Assembly: GCA_030435675.1 (NCBI GenBank)
Contig: CM059622.1
Location: forward strand, 10,788,001-10,852,000
Direction of reading: 5' to 3'
Source of the DNA: Steinernema hermaphroditum
Lineage: Eukaryota; Nematoda; Chromadorea; Rhabditida; Steinernematidae
DNA length: 64,000 nt
The notes under the pieces: model-generated
Databases searched by the model: none
What the model saw: only the letters and a program-made list of their open reading frames with translations
What the model was told of the DNA's origin: nothing
In this document: positions 23,171 through 33,852 of the stretch, piece after piece
Layout: each line of letters starts with the position of its first letter
Numbering within the stretch: position 1 is the first letter of the stretch
Made by a program: the position numbers and the translations under genes

Positions 23171-24142
23171 ATGTCGTCGGTGAAGCGAGCAGTCCGGTCG
23201 TCGCTGCTCGCCCTCTACGACACCTTCATCTTCGACGCCGACGGAGTTCTCTGGCTTGGAGGCGATGCGATCCCCGGCTCGCCTGAATTCGTGAACCAAC
23301 TCGTCGACGCTGGCAAACGCGTCGTCATCGTGACCAACAACTCGACGAAAACGATCGACGAATACTTCGAAAAGACCAAGAAGCTGGGCTTCAAGGTGAA
23401 TATCCTTATTCCCTATGTGCCAAGTCGCCTCCGAGAGAAAAAGAAGAGATGATCCCTCTTTCAGGTCGAGAAGGAGAGTATCGTGTCCCCAGCAGTCGTC
23501 ACGGCGCATCTTCTCTCAGAGAGCGGGAACGGACGCAGTCACCTTCCTGTCTACCTTCTTGGGACCAACGGTCTGGCAGAGACGCTGGCTAAGAAGGGGG
23601 TGCAGTCGTTCGGAGTCGGTCCTGACCACTTCGAGTCGTACACGGACACCAACTTCGTCATGAAGGTGGACACTTCACGGCAGATCCGCGCCGTCGTCGT
23701 CAGCTACGACAACCACTTCAGCTACATCAAATTGATGAAGGCCATCAACTACCTGCGCGACCAGGACGTCGACTTCGTCGCCACCAACGAGGACCTGACC
23801 TTCCCCGGGCCCCACAAGGATGTCCTCGTGCCCGGATCCGGCTCCATCGTCAACTCCGTCAGAATGGCCGCCGGACGCGATCCCGTCGTGATGGGCAAAC
23901 CACACCGACCCATCTTCGACTTCATCTGCGCTCGTTTCGGCATCGACCCGAAGCGCTCCTTGATGGTCGGCGACCGCTGCGACACCGACATCCTCTTCGG
24001 CAACAACCACGGCATGGACACGATGCTCGTCTACACGGGCATCCACAACTCGGAGGACCTGACGCGGTTCGAGTCCCAGGGACGGACCGACCTGTTGCCG
24101 AAGTACTTTGCTCCCTCACTGAACGTGTTGCTCAGCGAATGA
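23171..24142 (+). CDS. pgph: HAD phosphatase, phosphoglycolate phosphatase type
   Basis: Class IIA (C2-cap) HAD enzyme close to PGP/PDXP, which hydrolyses 2-phosphoglycolate and related small phosphates in the cytosol. Exons 23171-23395 and 23465-24142 give 300 residues. Motif I FDADGVLWLG carries both catalytic aspartates, motif II is VTNNST, motif III lysine lies in MGKPHRPIF, and motif IV is MVGDRCDTDILFG. A cap domain lies between residues ~95 and 210. Codons in exon 2 are strongly GC-ending. The ATG follows a TTTCAG acceptor by 14 bases. PGP versus PDXP specificity cannot be settled by eye. Confidence 0.9.
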
Positions 24143-24510
24143 ACGAGCCTTGTTATGCCAAACTTTGCAGATTGTAATCGGAATAGCCATTCGATGAATA
24201 GATTCTTTGAAAATTAAAAAGAGAAAACGTTCGTCCATGCTGTGTGTACAAGGAGACTGCGAGTGTGATTACCTACAAACTCGGCTAGATCGAATCGCAG
24301 AAGCAACACCCAAAATCCACAATGTTGTCTAGGGAACAGAGTCGTGTCAAAGTTCCCACTGCATCTTAGCGGATGTACAGTGGAGAAGGAGGTACGACCT
24401 GCATTATAGTAAACATCACTGAAACCCAAAGATTTTGGAGGCATGGGGAGACCCTTTATTGAGTTTTCAGTGTTTATTATCGGCGCAGTTTTGGATCCTC
24501 ATGGGAGCGA
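24143..24510. other. Intergenic, no gene seen
   Basis: It contains the phosphatase 3' UTR. An ATTAAA-like signal lies near 24213-24218. Nothing else is supported. Confidence 0.35.
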
Positions 24511-25680
24511 TTGTGCAATCGCAAATATCGTTGTCGGAAACGATGTCACACTGAACCTGTCACCTCAAATTCACTAAGACTGCGCATTGGTTTCGTGTCG
24601 CATGTGGAGTTCGGTCTATCCTCGGCCCTTCACGCGATGTTGATCATCCCACTGGCTTGGAATGCGCACTCTATCCTCAGCGACTTGGCCAAACTTCTGA
24701 GAATCAGAAATGCGCCCAAAACTGACCCCGATAACCCTCCAAATGACTTCGCCTGTCTCCCTTTGGACATAATCGCCGACATACCTCTTACTGGCCACAC
24801 CATGAGCCAGATCAATGGAATGCGAAGTCCGTGGGCGAGAGCGGCCGATGTTTACTTTAAGAACCACAGTCGGTTCTTCGGCGACCAGTACTCTGAACAC
24901 TTTCCCGATGGTCTCGTGTGGGAGGTGGCGAAGATGGACCGTCTCATGAAGGAGTCCTCTTTCGCGAAAGTCGAAATATCGGAGTTCTGCATCGGATCGG
25001 GATCTCCGATGAGTTCCGAATGTTGGCCTATCTACGAGAAGTTCCTCAAGTCGAGGAATTTGAACCGAGTCGTCTTCGGATGCATGGAGGACTTCGGGTC
25101 GCACATGCAAGCAAAGGTCTTGAGAATGGTGAGAGACAACCCTCGGGTGGTGTATCTCCACTTGGCGGCCCTGGACGAACCCTATCCACAAGTCGAAGCG
25201 CTCATGGTGGAGATCGTGGGCCAAAGAAGACTCAGGCATCTCATTCTGACCGACGTGAACTTCAGTGAGCACTTCACCTCTGTCGGTCTCCAGTTCATCG
25301 AACAGAACCAGGTGGTGGAGTTCTGCAATTCGGCCGAATTCCTGCAGGACGCGAAGTACTTCGACTGTGTCTTGAGATTCTGGTGGACGAGGAAGACCTA
25401 CCCAGAACACATGCAGAAGGTCCAATTCGAAGTGTGTGATGAGTCGAAGGAGAAGATCGTGGAGAGAATTCGCGATTTCGAAGGAGAATTCGTAGGCTGC
25501 TGTGTCGCGCACGAATACTATCGCATCGCCATAAACTTGGAGAAGTTCATCGAGATAAGGTTTTGTAGAAACACGGCAAACATTGTGTACTACGCGGTGG
25601 AGATGCTATTGACCTCCGGCGAGGCAAGCGTCGTGGAAGAATTCGAAGACTACGTTGGCTTCCGGAGCTTCGATGCGTAG
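24511..25680 (+). CDS. Intronless F-box-like protein
   Basis: An uninterrupted frame of up to 389 codons in a region where nearly every gene is split. After about 75 residues comes LPLDIIADIPLTGHTMSQIN, which resembles an F-box (LP-x-EII-x-x-I). It is followed by a region of alternating short helices and strands (e.g. RRLRHLILTDVNF) like the substrate-binding part of nematode F-box families. If right, it would recruit targets to an SCF ubiquitin ligase. The start is uncertain: ATGs at 24511 and 24637 are both possible, the latter giving 347 residues. No retrocopy poly-A tail is seen. Function is inferred only. Confidence 0.55.
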   Translation: MCNRKYRCRKRCHTEPVTSNSLRLRIGFVSHVEFGLSSALHAMLIIPLAWNAHSILSDLAKLLRIRNAPKTDPDNPPNDFACLPLDIIADIPLTGHTMSQINGMRSPWARAADVYFKNHSRFFGDQYSEHFPDGLVWEVAKMDRLMKESSFAKVEISEFCIGSGSPMSSECWPIYEKFLKSRNLNRVVFGCMEDFGSHMQAKVLRMVRDNPRVVYLHLAALDEPYPQVEALMVEIVGQRRLRHLILTDVNFSEHFTSVGLQFIEQNQVVEFCNSAEFLQDAKYFDCVLRFWWTRKTYPEHMQKVQFEVCDESKEKIVERIRDFEGEFVGCCVAHEYYRIAINLEKFIEIRFCRNTANIVYYAVEMLLTSGEASVVEEFEDYVGFRSFDA

Positions 25681-26223
25681 AAGTTTGAACTCTTTGAGAG
25701 AGAACCATTAAATAAATTCGCTTAGAAATAGTGTCACAAAGCATTTTGTCTCTTTGACATAGAAGTACGGGAACCTCGCCAGTTTATGTATTCAAAGATA
25801 ATATAGGAACGTGCTTTCTCGACATAAGAGACAAGTACTGCGCCTTCACGGTACACTTTATGCTTTTGGGACGTATTGTCATATATCATTTTATCTATAT
25901 TTCCTTTGCATCGACCTAATATTATTACCACGAACAGATGTTATATGTACTCATGCCAAGCCAAAGATGATGTGTGGCGGCTGATGTCCGGGTGCAAGAC
26001 CGACTCAGAATTCAGGTGCTGGAGAAGAACAATGTAATTAGAGAGATGGCATGCAAAAGAATTACGTGGGTTGAATAAGGGTGTGACGAATAGAGATTGC
26101 GTCCATTTTTCTCATATACCCGGTTATCTCTACAGGAAGCTAGCTGTTCTACGTAAATCAGCTGACATTCAATCGCATCCAAGGGATGACTAACGGGGGA
26201 AGCAACATAGGCAAGTGCGAAGT
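25681..26223. other. Convergent intergenic region
   Basis: It lies between the F-box-like gene and the first chemoreceptor gene. AATAAA is at about 25711. No gene is seen. Confidence 0.35.
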
Positions 26224-27553
26224 TCAGGATGGAAGAGTGCCGATTTGAGCCGATCTCTTCTTTCGAAGAAGTGAGACCAGGCAGAATGTACATTCGCGCA
26301 GTCTCCTGCAAAGCTCAAGTATTACGGTAGTCTCTAACTCTGCGAACTAACTTGTTCTGATAGGGAAGGGAACAGATGTTGAGAGCAGGTACTATTCTGT
26401 AGAGGAATATGTTGACCTGCAGCAGTCCACTGTTGGGACAGTAGACGAGAAGCACGTGCCGAGAGAAGCGCATGAGCATCTTGGGGACGAAGATGGCGAT
26501 CAGCTGGACGAAGACGCCATACTCTTCCGGGTCAATGTAGAGGTTGAAGCATTTCTGAAGAGGACGGGCGCTTAATCAGATTGAAACGCTTTCTGTTTGT
26601 TTTATTCTTCAGAAAGTTGCTTAGATCACAGTTTGCTTTAATTTTTCTTCAACAGATACGCATAGAAATTTCCATGGAGAACAAATGAGGCACAACTATC
26701 CATGCATTCCATTCTATTCGACATAAGGTCGATGAAAGTGCATATCAAAATTGCAGGTTGTCCAAGTATGACCGAATTCGAATATAATGCGAAAATGATA
26801 AATCCGACAAGAAGTGGCTAGAAAGAACGTACACATCGAATCACCGCCGCCGCCGCGATTCCGTACGTGAACGAGGAGAGCATCAGCATGGCCATCGTGT
26901 AGACGTAGTCCGGAAAGGCGTTCTCGCTCTGAGCCTTTTCTGTGAAGTAGGAGAAGCCGTTCACTTCGAAGTTGTAGCCGATGTTAAGACGCACGTAGTT
27001 GGCGAACATGATGAGTACGGTGAACGCGAACCATAGGGCGAAGAAAAAGTACTGAAAATTTAGTGTTCTGTAATTCAAGTCCTCCTACTTTGTAGAAGTC
27101 CTTCTCATAGGGGATGGCGATGGAGGTGATCCAGCTGAGTCGATTAATGGACAAGAAGAGTGTCAAAGTCGAGTAGATGTGGCGATACCACAGCGCCAAA
27201 GCCGCCATCGTCTGAAGTTCGGCTTTAAACAGTACCTGACGACGGTTCCAATACCACATTGAGGTGAAGAAACAACTCGGTGCCCGCCAGTTCGAAGATG
27301 CCCGCTCCGATGGTGCTTATGAGGCCGATGATGTTGGCGATGAGAAGCTGGCAGAGGAGTGTGTAAACGGGCTGTTCGGAGAAGAATCTGTTCTTGAACA
27401 GCACCTAAACAGAGCTTGTTTCGTCCCTTCGGTGGCGAAGTTTACCCAGCAGACGGCGACGTGAACGGGCAAGAAGACGAAGAAAATGAGAACATCGGAT
27501 ATCCCGAGCACGTAGTTGACCCAACCCATGGGAAACTCCGAAAGCTTTGGCAT
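26224..27553 (-). CDS. 7TM chemoreceptor-type protein (receptor 1)
   Basis: First of eleven related serpentine receptors. Exons 27553-27446, 27404-27258, 27211-27089, 27051-26833, 26554-26352 and 26305-26224 give 293 residues in phases 0,0,0,0,2. TM1 is in exon 1 (SDVLIFFVFLPVHVAVCW), TM2 in exon 2 (CQLLIANIIGLISTI), TM3 in exon 3 (WYRHIYSTLTLFLSINRL), TM4-5 in exon 4 (YFFFALWFAFTVLIMFANY) and TM6-7 in exon 5. The NR at the end of TM3 and the final cytosolic K/R-rich exon are shared by its paralogues. It probably acts in sensory cilia. The ligand and C. elegans class (Srx/Srt/Srg-like) cannot be assigned. Confidence 0.75.
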
Positions 27554-28225
27554 CCAGTGTCGAATCCACGGAGATGCTCGTCTAATTGGCAGTTAGCGAG
27601 GATCGTCGCGTGCACAAACACCGGCTTCCTTTCGCCGAAAGCACTTCGTTCGCAAAGGGAATGCACTGGAAAGGAAGTGCTTTGGAACTTCATCATGGAT
27701 ATATTTGGAATTGGGCGATATATTGACCCATTATGTTCCGAACTTCATTAACGGTAGAAAGCCTTTTAATAAGACAGTAAACCGAAAATCGAATAAAAAA
27801 TCTATCCATACAAACTTTTCCAGATGTCATTCCAATTCGGAACATGCATCACGACTACAGAGCACGCTACCAGCAGTCATTGGAATCGAGAAATGCCCTC
27901 ACTTATCCTAGTAAACGGTGCACAGAGCCATTCCGATCTCAATTATGGTGAAGTTTATTTTTCCAAGATGTTTCCAAGTTGTCACTAACACTGCGACCTC
28001 TCGAACATGAGCCTTAATTGCGTTCTTCGTTCGCCCAAAATCTGCACTCTGACTGAAACAAGAATCCGTCGACCATGTGCGCACTCTTCCAACTCGTTCC
28101 GCCAAACAGCTTTCGAGTTGATGGCGTGCAAAGAGTTCCACACCGGCGCAATCCTCTTTCGGTAATCCCGATTACCGTCGACGCTGATCGGCAATCAGAG
28201 CCACTTCTCACTCTATCTTTTCACC
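27554..28225. other. Divergent intergenic region
   Basis: Promoter region shared by receptor 1 (-) and the secreted-protein gene (+). No motif or gene is supported. Confidence 0.35.
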
Positions 28226-29815
28226 ATGACGTCTCCCTTCGCTCTCATCTACATTGGCCTATTCTTAGCTACTTCTTGCACGGCCACCTCTTCACCATTA
28301 CTCCTCGAAATTCCACTGCACGATTTCAGCGAAGCCCTCTATGTAAACAAGAAACTCGAATTTGACAATGTAGTTGACTTCTCCTTTTCCTTCATCTTTC
28401 CTTCACTTTCCAGCTGATTCTACCTGCTCTCTTAAACTTCAACGAAACACTCAGTAGCTTGGCGGACCACCAGAACTCCTCGGTGGAGATCAAGATCCTC
28501 AAAGCCATCTGCGAGCAGCACAATCCAGCTGTTCTGCTTCAGGTCTTCTTCCCCATCACACACAGAGTGCAACGCTTCTTTGCAGAAGATTGACGAGCAC
28601 TTCCTAAACACCGGCGACGATAGTTTTGTCGATTTGAAATTAACTCAAGCCAATTATCGATATCAGGATTACAAGGATTTCCAGGGAGAACTGCTGGATG
28701 CGGCCGAGCAACTGGTGGGCTTGAGGTTTGAGGCAGTAAGCACCGTTGTTTTGTCCTCAGCTCAGCGCAGAAATTGCCTGTAAGAGCTACTTGAAAGGAG
28801 GAGTGAGTGGCCAACAAGACGAGAAAAGGGCTAAGACCTACTTCGACAATATCGTCGGAAAGTTGAAAAAGGGAATGAAGGAGCAAAAGGTAAGAAATCG
28901 GTCTTTTTTCTGACACTGTTTCCTAACTGAATAGCTGGGAAAGTGCAGCCCTACAGCCGTCCTTTAAATCCCTCGTCGTGCAAACAGTGTGCGTTCTTTG
29001 ACCTCCCCGTGAGCGTAATCGATAGATCAAAACCACAGTACGAGAAACATCGAAAACGCCCGACCTTGCTACTCATATCGATGTCATAAATGCAGAGTTC
29101 TAGGACAACTACTGGCCTAATCACATTCATCGAGACGCGCAACGTGGACTAACGAATTCAATCCAGATGGGAACGACACTACAAGAAGCCGCGGAGAATG
29201 TCTTCAGATCAATAAACGATCTCAACGGAGATGAAGAGAGGTAGAGAGGTCCATTCGGGGCGCGTTCCCTTCATCCTCACTTTGACAGAAATCTCAACTT
29301 CGCCATCGTCATGTACACTCGATCAACCAATTCCACTCAGTGGTCCGAACCCGTCGCTTTCCAGGCGGGAACCGACGCCTCCAACGTCGTATCGTTCGAA
29401 GTAGACGACAACAGAAACGCGCACGTCTACAGATCTCAGTCCCTAGAGGAAACTTTCAACGCCATCAACCAGAACCGGGTCAAATTCTTCGGAGACGTCT
29501 CTCAAGTTTTGAGTGACTTCTTGGAGAGTAGTTGGTACGTCGACGTGTGGGAGACCCGTCTGAGATGTTTCTAGTTTGCCTGACGCCACAAAAGTGACTT
29601 CGCTCTACAGTGAAGCCTTTCAACGCGTCTCCTCTCTGCACCCCTACCCGTTTCTCTTCATGGTCGCCAAGTGTGTCCGCAACGACCCCAACTGGGTGGC
29701 CCTCGACCAGGAGAACTTCAACGGCGCCGCTTTCACTTTCGACTTTTCGGCCAAAATGTGTTCGGACCCGGAATCACGACTTCCCGTATTTTTCAACGTT
29801 TTCGTGGCGTTCTGA
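28226..29815 (+). CDS. Secreted protein of unknown function
   Basis: Not recognised. Exons 28226-28369, 28414-28542, 28586-28735, 28761-28889, 29167-29240, 29289-29534 and 29575-29815 join in phase to 370 residues. A clear signal peptide (ALIYIGLFLATSCTATSS) and no other membrane span predict secretion. The first half is helical and charged (KRAKTYFDNIVGKLKKGMKE); the second holds short cysteine-spaced segments (MVAKCVRNDPNW, SAKMCSDPESR) and an aromatic C-terminus. It sits between receptor genes but shares no similarity with them. The fourth intron is 277 bases, the others near 40. Confidence 0.65.
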
Positions 29816-30613
29816 GGCACCTTTAGTGACTAGAGAGAATAGACTGATAGATGTCGTTAGCTGAATCAGAGATAGATCGTGCAAGAAACCCATGTTCCTC
29901 TTTGAGGAAACCTGGGAAGCGGGAGCCGAGAATTTCTATCTGTGTAAATCGAGGCATATCCACCATTCAAACGGCAAGACAGAGTCGGTGACGTTTAACC
30001 TAAGTCCACTTCCATCACTCCAAGTTACACCGAAAATCGAGTGGGACATGTTCGACCCTTCCATAAGTGTGGGATCTTTGCTATTAACCCTCACCAGTAA
30101 TTTTCAAAGGCCGCTAAAATGATTTGCCAAGATAAATGGAAATCATCCGCAACACATACCAGGAATTCTCAGCAAACAAATATATCTTCAGGTTGTGGGA
30201 GGATGCTTACAGCGAATTCTTCAGGCGTTGGCTTCAAGGAAGTGCACATACAGGGGTTTTGATGATTACTCTACTCTCGCTGTATTCTGATTCTGAGCAA
30301 GTTGCGTTCGATTTCAATTGCTAGAGGTGCCTTGTCATCGCAATCGCCAAGCATGAATGACTTAGGATGATGTTCATCGATCTCTTGCATGCAAGGAATT
30401 TGCACTTTTGCACGAAAAGTGCGCAGTCAGCTTGAATCAAGTGTGCGCGTATTTTCGTACACCCCTAAAAAGACGACACTGGTTGGCTTGTTGTCGATCA
30501 CTTTACTCTCAAATTGCCTTTTCAATCTCTTTTCCAGAGGTGTCCTCCGATGAAACGAGAACGAATCTACAATTTCCCTAAATATTGCAGATACAGTACG
30601 TACAGTTGACAGC
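29816..30613. other. Intergenic, no gene seen
   Basis: About 800 bases between the secreted-protein gene and receptor 2. Short frames at 29892-30122 and 30136-30324 have no splice or domain support. Confidence 0.35.
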
Positions 30614-31744
30614 ATGGAAGAGTCAACATTCCTGGGTGTTCCCTACGTCATCATCCCGATCCTCTTCGTTCCGGTGCACGTCGTCATCTGCCTGGTCCGT
30701 TCAGATCTGATCGCCCCTTTCAGTCGAGATCTAGATCCTCGCCTCGACAAAGAAGTTCTACCGACAAGCCGTCTATCTCATTCTCCTGCAGCTCTGCTAT
30801 GCCAACGGCATTCTCCTGGTGACGATGTTCTTCGCCGGCATATTCGAGTTGACCAAGAAGAAATTCAATTTCAGCGACGACGTCCGTCCCCTCGAAATTG
30901 CACTTTTCCTGTCACCTCCAAGAGTAACCGCCCCGTTTCAGACGATGTCGGCGCTTTCGTTTTGGTATCGCGTGATCTACGCCTCCTTAGCCCTTCTCCT
31001 CGTCATTAATCGAATCATTTGGGCCTTCGGTCTCTATCTTGAGTACGAGGTGGACATCTACAGGGTACAGATGCATACAACCTCTAACCAACTCTGTTTC
31101 CTTAGTACTTCTTCTTCCTCATGTGGTTCGGCCTGGCCGTCCTCGTCCTCATGTCCAATTACCTGAGTTTCCAATTCACCTACAACCTCAAGCACCACTA
31201 TTATCTTTTCAACGACAGCAACAGTGGAAGCAACGTCGACAACTACATCATCATCGGCCTTTTGGCTACATCTACTCTCTGCCATCTAACTGTTCTCCTG
31301 AGGCTGCTTTACCTGGTGAGATCACCAGTGACTATAGATCTTTCCATATTCAATCTGTTTTTCAACAAAAAAAAAACCTTTAAATGGCGCAATTGTCCAT
31401 AGGACGGATTTTCAGATCATCCGGAAAAGGTTGCAACTCTACCGATCGGACGTCCTCATGTACATCGTCGTCGTTCTCATCTTCATTCCCTTCCTGGTAA
31501 TGCAGACCGCTCGGCACTTTCTCGAGAAGCACGTAGAAGAGAACGCCGCTTATCGCTTCACCTACATCTTCAGCTACAGAATGGTCGCTGTTCTCAACAT
31601 CGTTACCGTTATCGTGTTTAACAAGTAATATTCAGCGAAACGGACCGTCAAACCCTTTATTTCAGAGACCTCCAGAAGCGCATCGAAGAGGCGAGTATCA
31701 AGAACTTCCGAAAAACTATATTCTTCATAAAGATGAAGTTCTGA
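30614..31744 (+). CDS. 7TM chemoreceptor-type protein (receptor 2)
   Basis: Exons 30614-30694, 30735-30899, 30942-31064, 31106-31315, 31416-31624 and 31666-31744 give 288 residues. TM1 is VIIPILFVPVHVVICL, TM3 SALSFWYRVIYASLALLLV, TM4 YFFFLMWFGLAVLVLMSNYL, TM5 LLATSTLCHLTVLLRLLYL, and TM6-7 lie in the 209-base exon (VVVLIFIPFLVMQ, RMVAVLNIVTVIVFN). Its nearest relative is receptor 3 just downstream, so this is a tandem pair. Oddity: the second intron begins with GC in a weak context (ATT|gcactt). Without splicing, its 42 bases read through in frame and add 14 residues between TM2 and TM3. Confidence 0.75.
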
Positions 31745-32074
31745 TTGCATTAGATGATCGTTAAAAGTGTATTTACCAATCCGTTTATCTCCTCATTCAC
31801 ACAGTAAAGAAATGACCATGATGGTTCATCTCTTGCACAGAGCACATCTTCACATTTAATGATCCACTTGAATTCGTGTGGAATTCCATGTTAATGCTTT
31901 GTAGCAGAGGAAGCGTGAATTTCGAAGCATTCCTCCAGATTCCGTCTCGCCTCTTCGGAATTCCTGAGACACTCACAATTATCATTTCAACCGCCAACCC
32001 GGATTCCTTCGAAAGATTTATGGTGTTTCCTTCGGTCAGTCGTCGGTCTCGCCGCAATTCCTCCTCTTCGCCCG
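31745..32074. other. Spacer between tandem receptors
   Basis: 330 bases between receptors 2 and 3, presumably the promoter of receptor 3. No gene is seen. Confidence 0.35.
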
Positions 32075-33265
32075 ATGGTCTCCGCCGAGGTGCTGAGCAT
32101 TCCATATGTCATCTTGCCCGGTGTCATCATTCCACTGTATTTACTCATCTGCTACGTAAGAACGAGCTGATCTTCAGATAACATCTTTTTCAGGTTCTGA
32201 GGGCGAAAGAAGATTTCTACAAGAAGCCCGTCTACTTGATATTCCTGCATATCTGCTACGTGAACGGCATTCTGATGTTTACTATGCTGACCGCCGGACT
32301 CTTCGAGCTCACCGAACGGAGATTTGAGATATCTCCGAACATTCGGCCGATCGAGATTGTGAGGAACTTTTAGGGATGTTAAGGACTTGATGAGAAGTCT
32401 GAGCCATAGCTTTATGACAGCATGACCCTTCTAGCCCATAGCTATACATAGTTGAAGAAGTCAAACTTCTGTAATACTTTTCAGACTATGGGCGCTCTCT
32501 CTTTTTGGTACCGATCAATCTACACATTCCTCTCGATGCTACTGGCGGTGAATCGCCTCTTGTGGGTCTTCGATGCTTATCGAACTCGAACTTCGAACTA
32601 CGAAGTGGACATATATCGCGTAACGAAAGCCTTCTCACCTTTTGGTCAATCACAGATCCTTTAGTACTGCTTTTTTCTGATGTGGTTCGCCCTGTTGGTT
32701 CTCACCTTGATGTCTAACTACTTGAACCTCCCCTTCAAGTACGAGATGAAGCAGGATATCTACGTATTCAAGGACGCCAGCCACGGCACGCAGGCCGACT
32801 TCTACATCATGCTGGGCTTCATGACAGTCGCCATCTTGTGCCATCTTATCACCACAGTCCGGCTCCTTCATCTGGTACGTGAACGCAGAAATCAGTAAGA
32901 GGGCGCAGTCTTGCAGAAGTTCCTTAGAAGGTCCGCCATCGACAGATCCGAATTCAACATCTTCGCGAGAATTCTCATCCTGTTCGCCCCCATCGTGTTC
33001 GGACGAGTACTGCGCTTCGTCATCAACCACTACCTCAAGGACTACGGTATCTTTCTGCTCATTTTCGCTTTCGTGTATAGAATGGTGCCTGTGGTCAATC
33101 TGTGCAGTCTCCTCTACATGGACGGGTGAGAGTCTACAAGGTGCCGAGGAATCTGTTTGTTTCAGGAATCTCAGGAAAGAAGTTCTCCAGAAAGCGAAGA
33201 GGATCTTCCACAAAATCACAATTAAAAGAGGATCCGTTTGTCCGATTCCTGTTTCGAACCCATAA
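32075..33265 (+). CDS. 7TM chemoreceptor-type protein (receptor 3)
   Basis: Exons 32075-32155, 32194-32358, 32485-32619, 32665-32874, 32917-33125 and 33166-33265 give 299 residues. The first two exons (27 and 55 codons), the fourth (70 codons) and the 209-base fifth have exactly the lengths of receptor 2, confirming tandem duplication. TM1 is SIPYVILPGVIIPLYLLICY, TM3 GALSFWYRSIYTFLSMLLAV ending NR, and TM4 YCFFLMWFALLVLTLMSNYL. The second intron here has a normal GT donor (ATT|gtgagg), unlike receptor 2. Exon 3 is four codons longer than in most paralogues. Confidence 0.77.
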
Positions 33266-33852
33266 GACGCCAAAATTTACGCAGTTCCAGCAGATAGTGT
33301 AGTGCGTAAGCAGAATAAAATGCATCTTAGAGTTCCTCGGTGATCGGCTATTGTAGAGGATCGAATGCTTTCATTCCCCTCTGTCACATTCAGGGGAATC
33401 GGTGGAAATGGCAGATTTTGACGGAAGTCAAGGTGACTTCTTCTTCATCTGAAGCGACTACGGTGCAACCGTCCTCGTGATTGCGTTGATAGCTTCCATT
33501 CGAGTCGCTGACAGTGGAAGGGGATTTGGTTACAGTACTTTCGGACATTATGAAAGTCGTTCTAGAATACCGAGAAAAGGTGCTTGTATGTGAAGAGTTC
33601 TGGAGATATATTATGTCGACTAGACGTCCTTTAAAATTGTTCCAACTTCCTCATTCTACCAGCGTAGTTAGGATGTAGGATGCGCCGCCCCTCAGGGCTC
33701 TCACGTGCCTCTCAGGACGAACTCCAACCTGAGTGTAGTTTACAAACACGCACTCATCTCACGCGGTCATCGATCGCGATTCCCCGTAATTAGCTCCCCG
33801 GGTAAATAGTCCCCTCCTAAGCGTTCAGTTCATCAAAGGACAACAACTCGCG
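33266..33852. other. Spacer between receptors 3 and 4
   Basis: 587 bases, presumably promoter sequence of receptor 4. No gene is seen. Confidence 0.35.

Noticed and set aside
23675..24046. Antisense frame over the HAD phosphatase
   Set aside because: It arises from GC-biased third positions of the sense gene and has no independent support.
24060..24080. GGTTCGAGTCCC, which resembles a tRNA T-arm
   Set aside because: It lies inside the HAD phosphatase coding region and no cloverleaf can be built around it.
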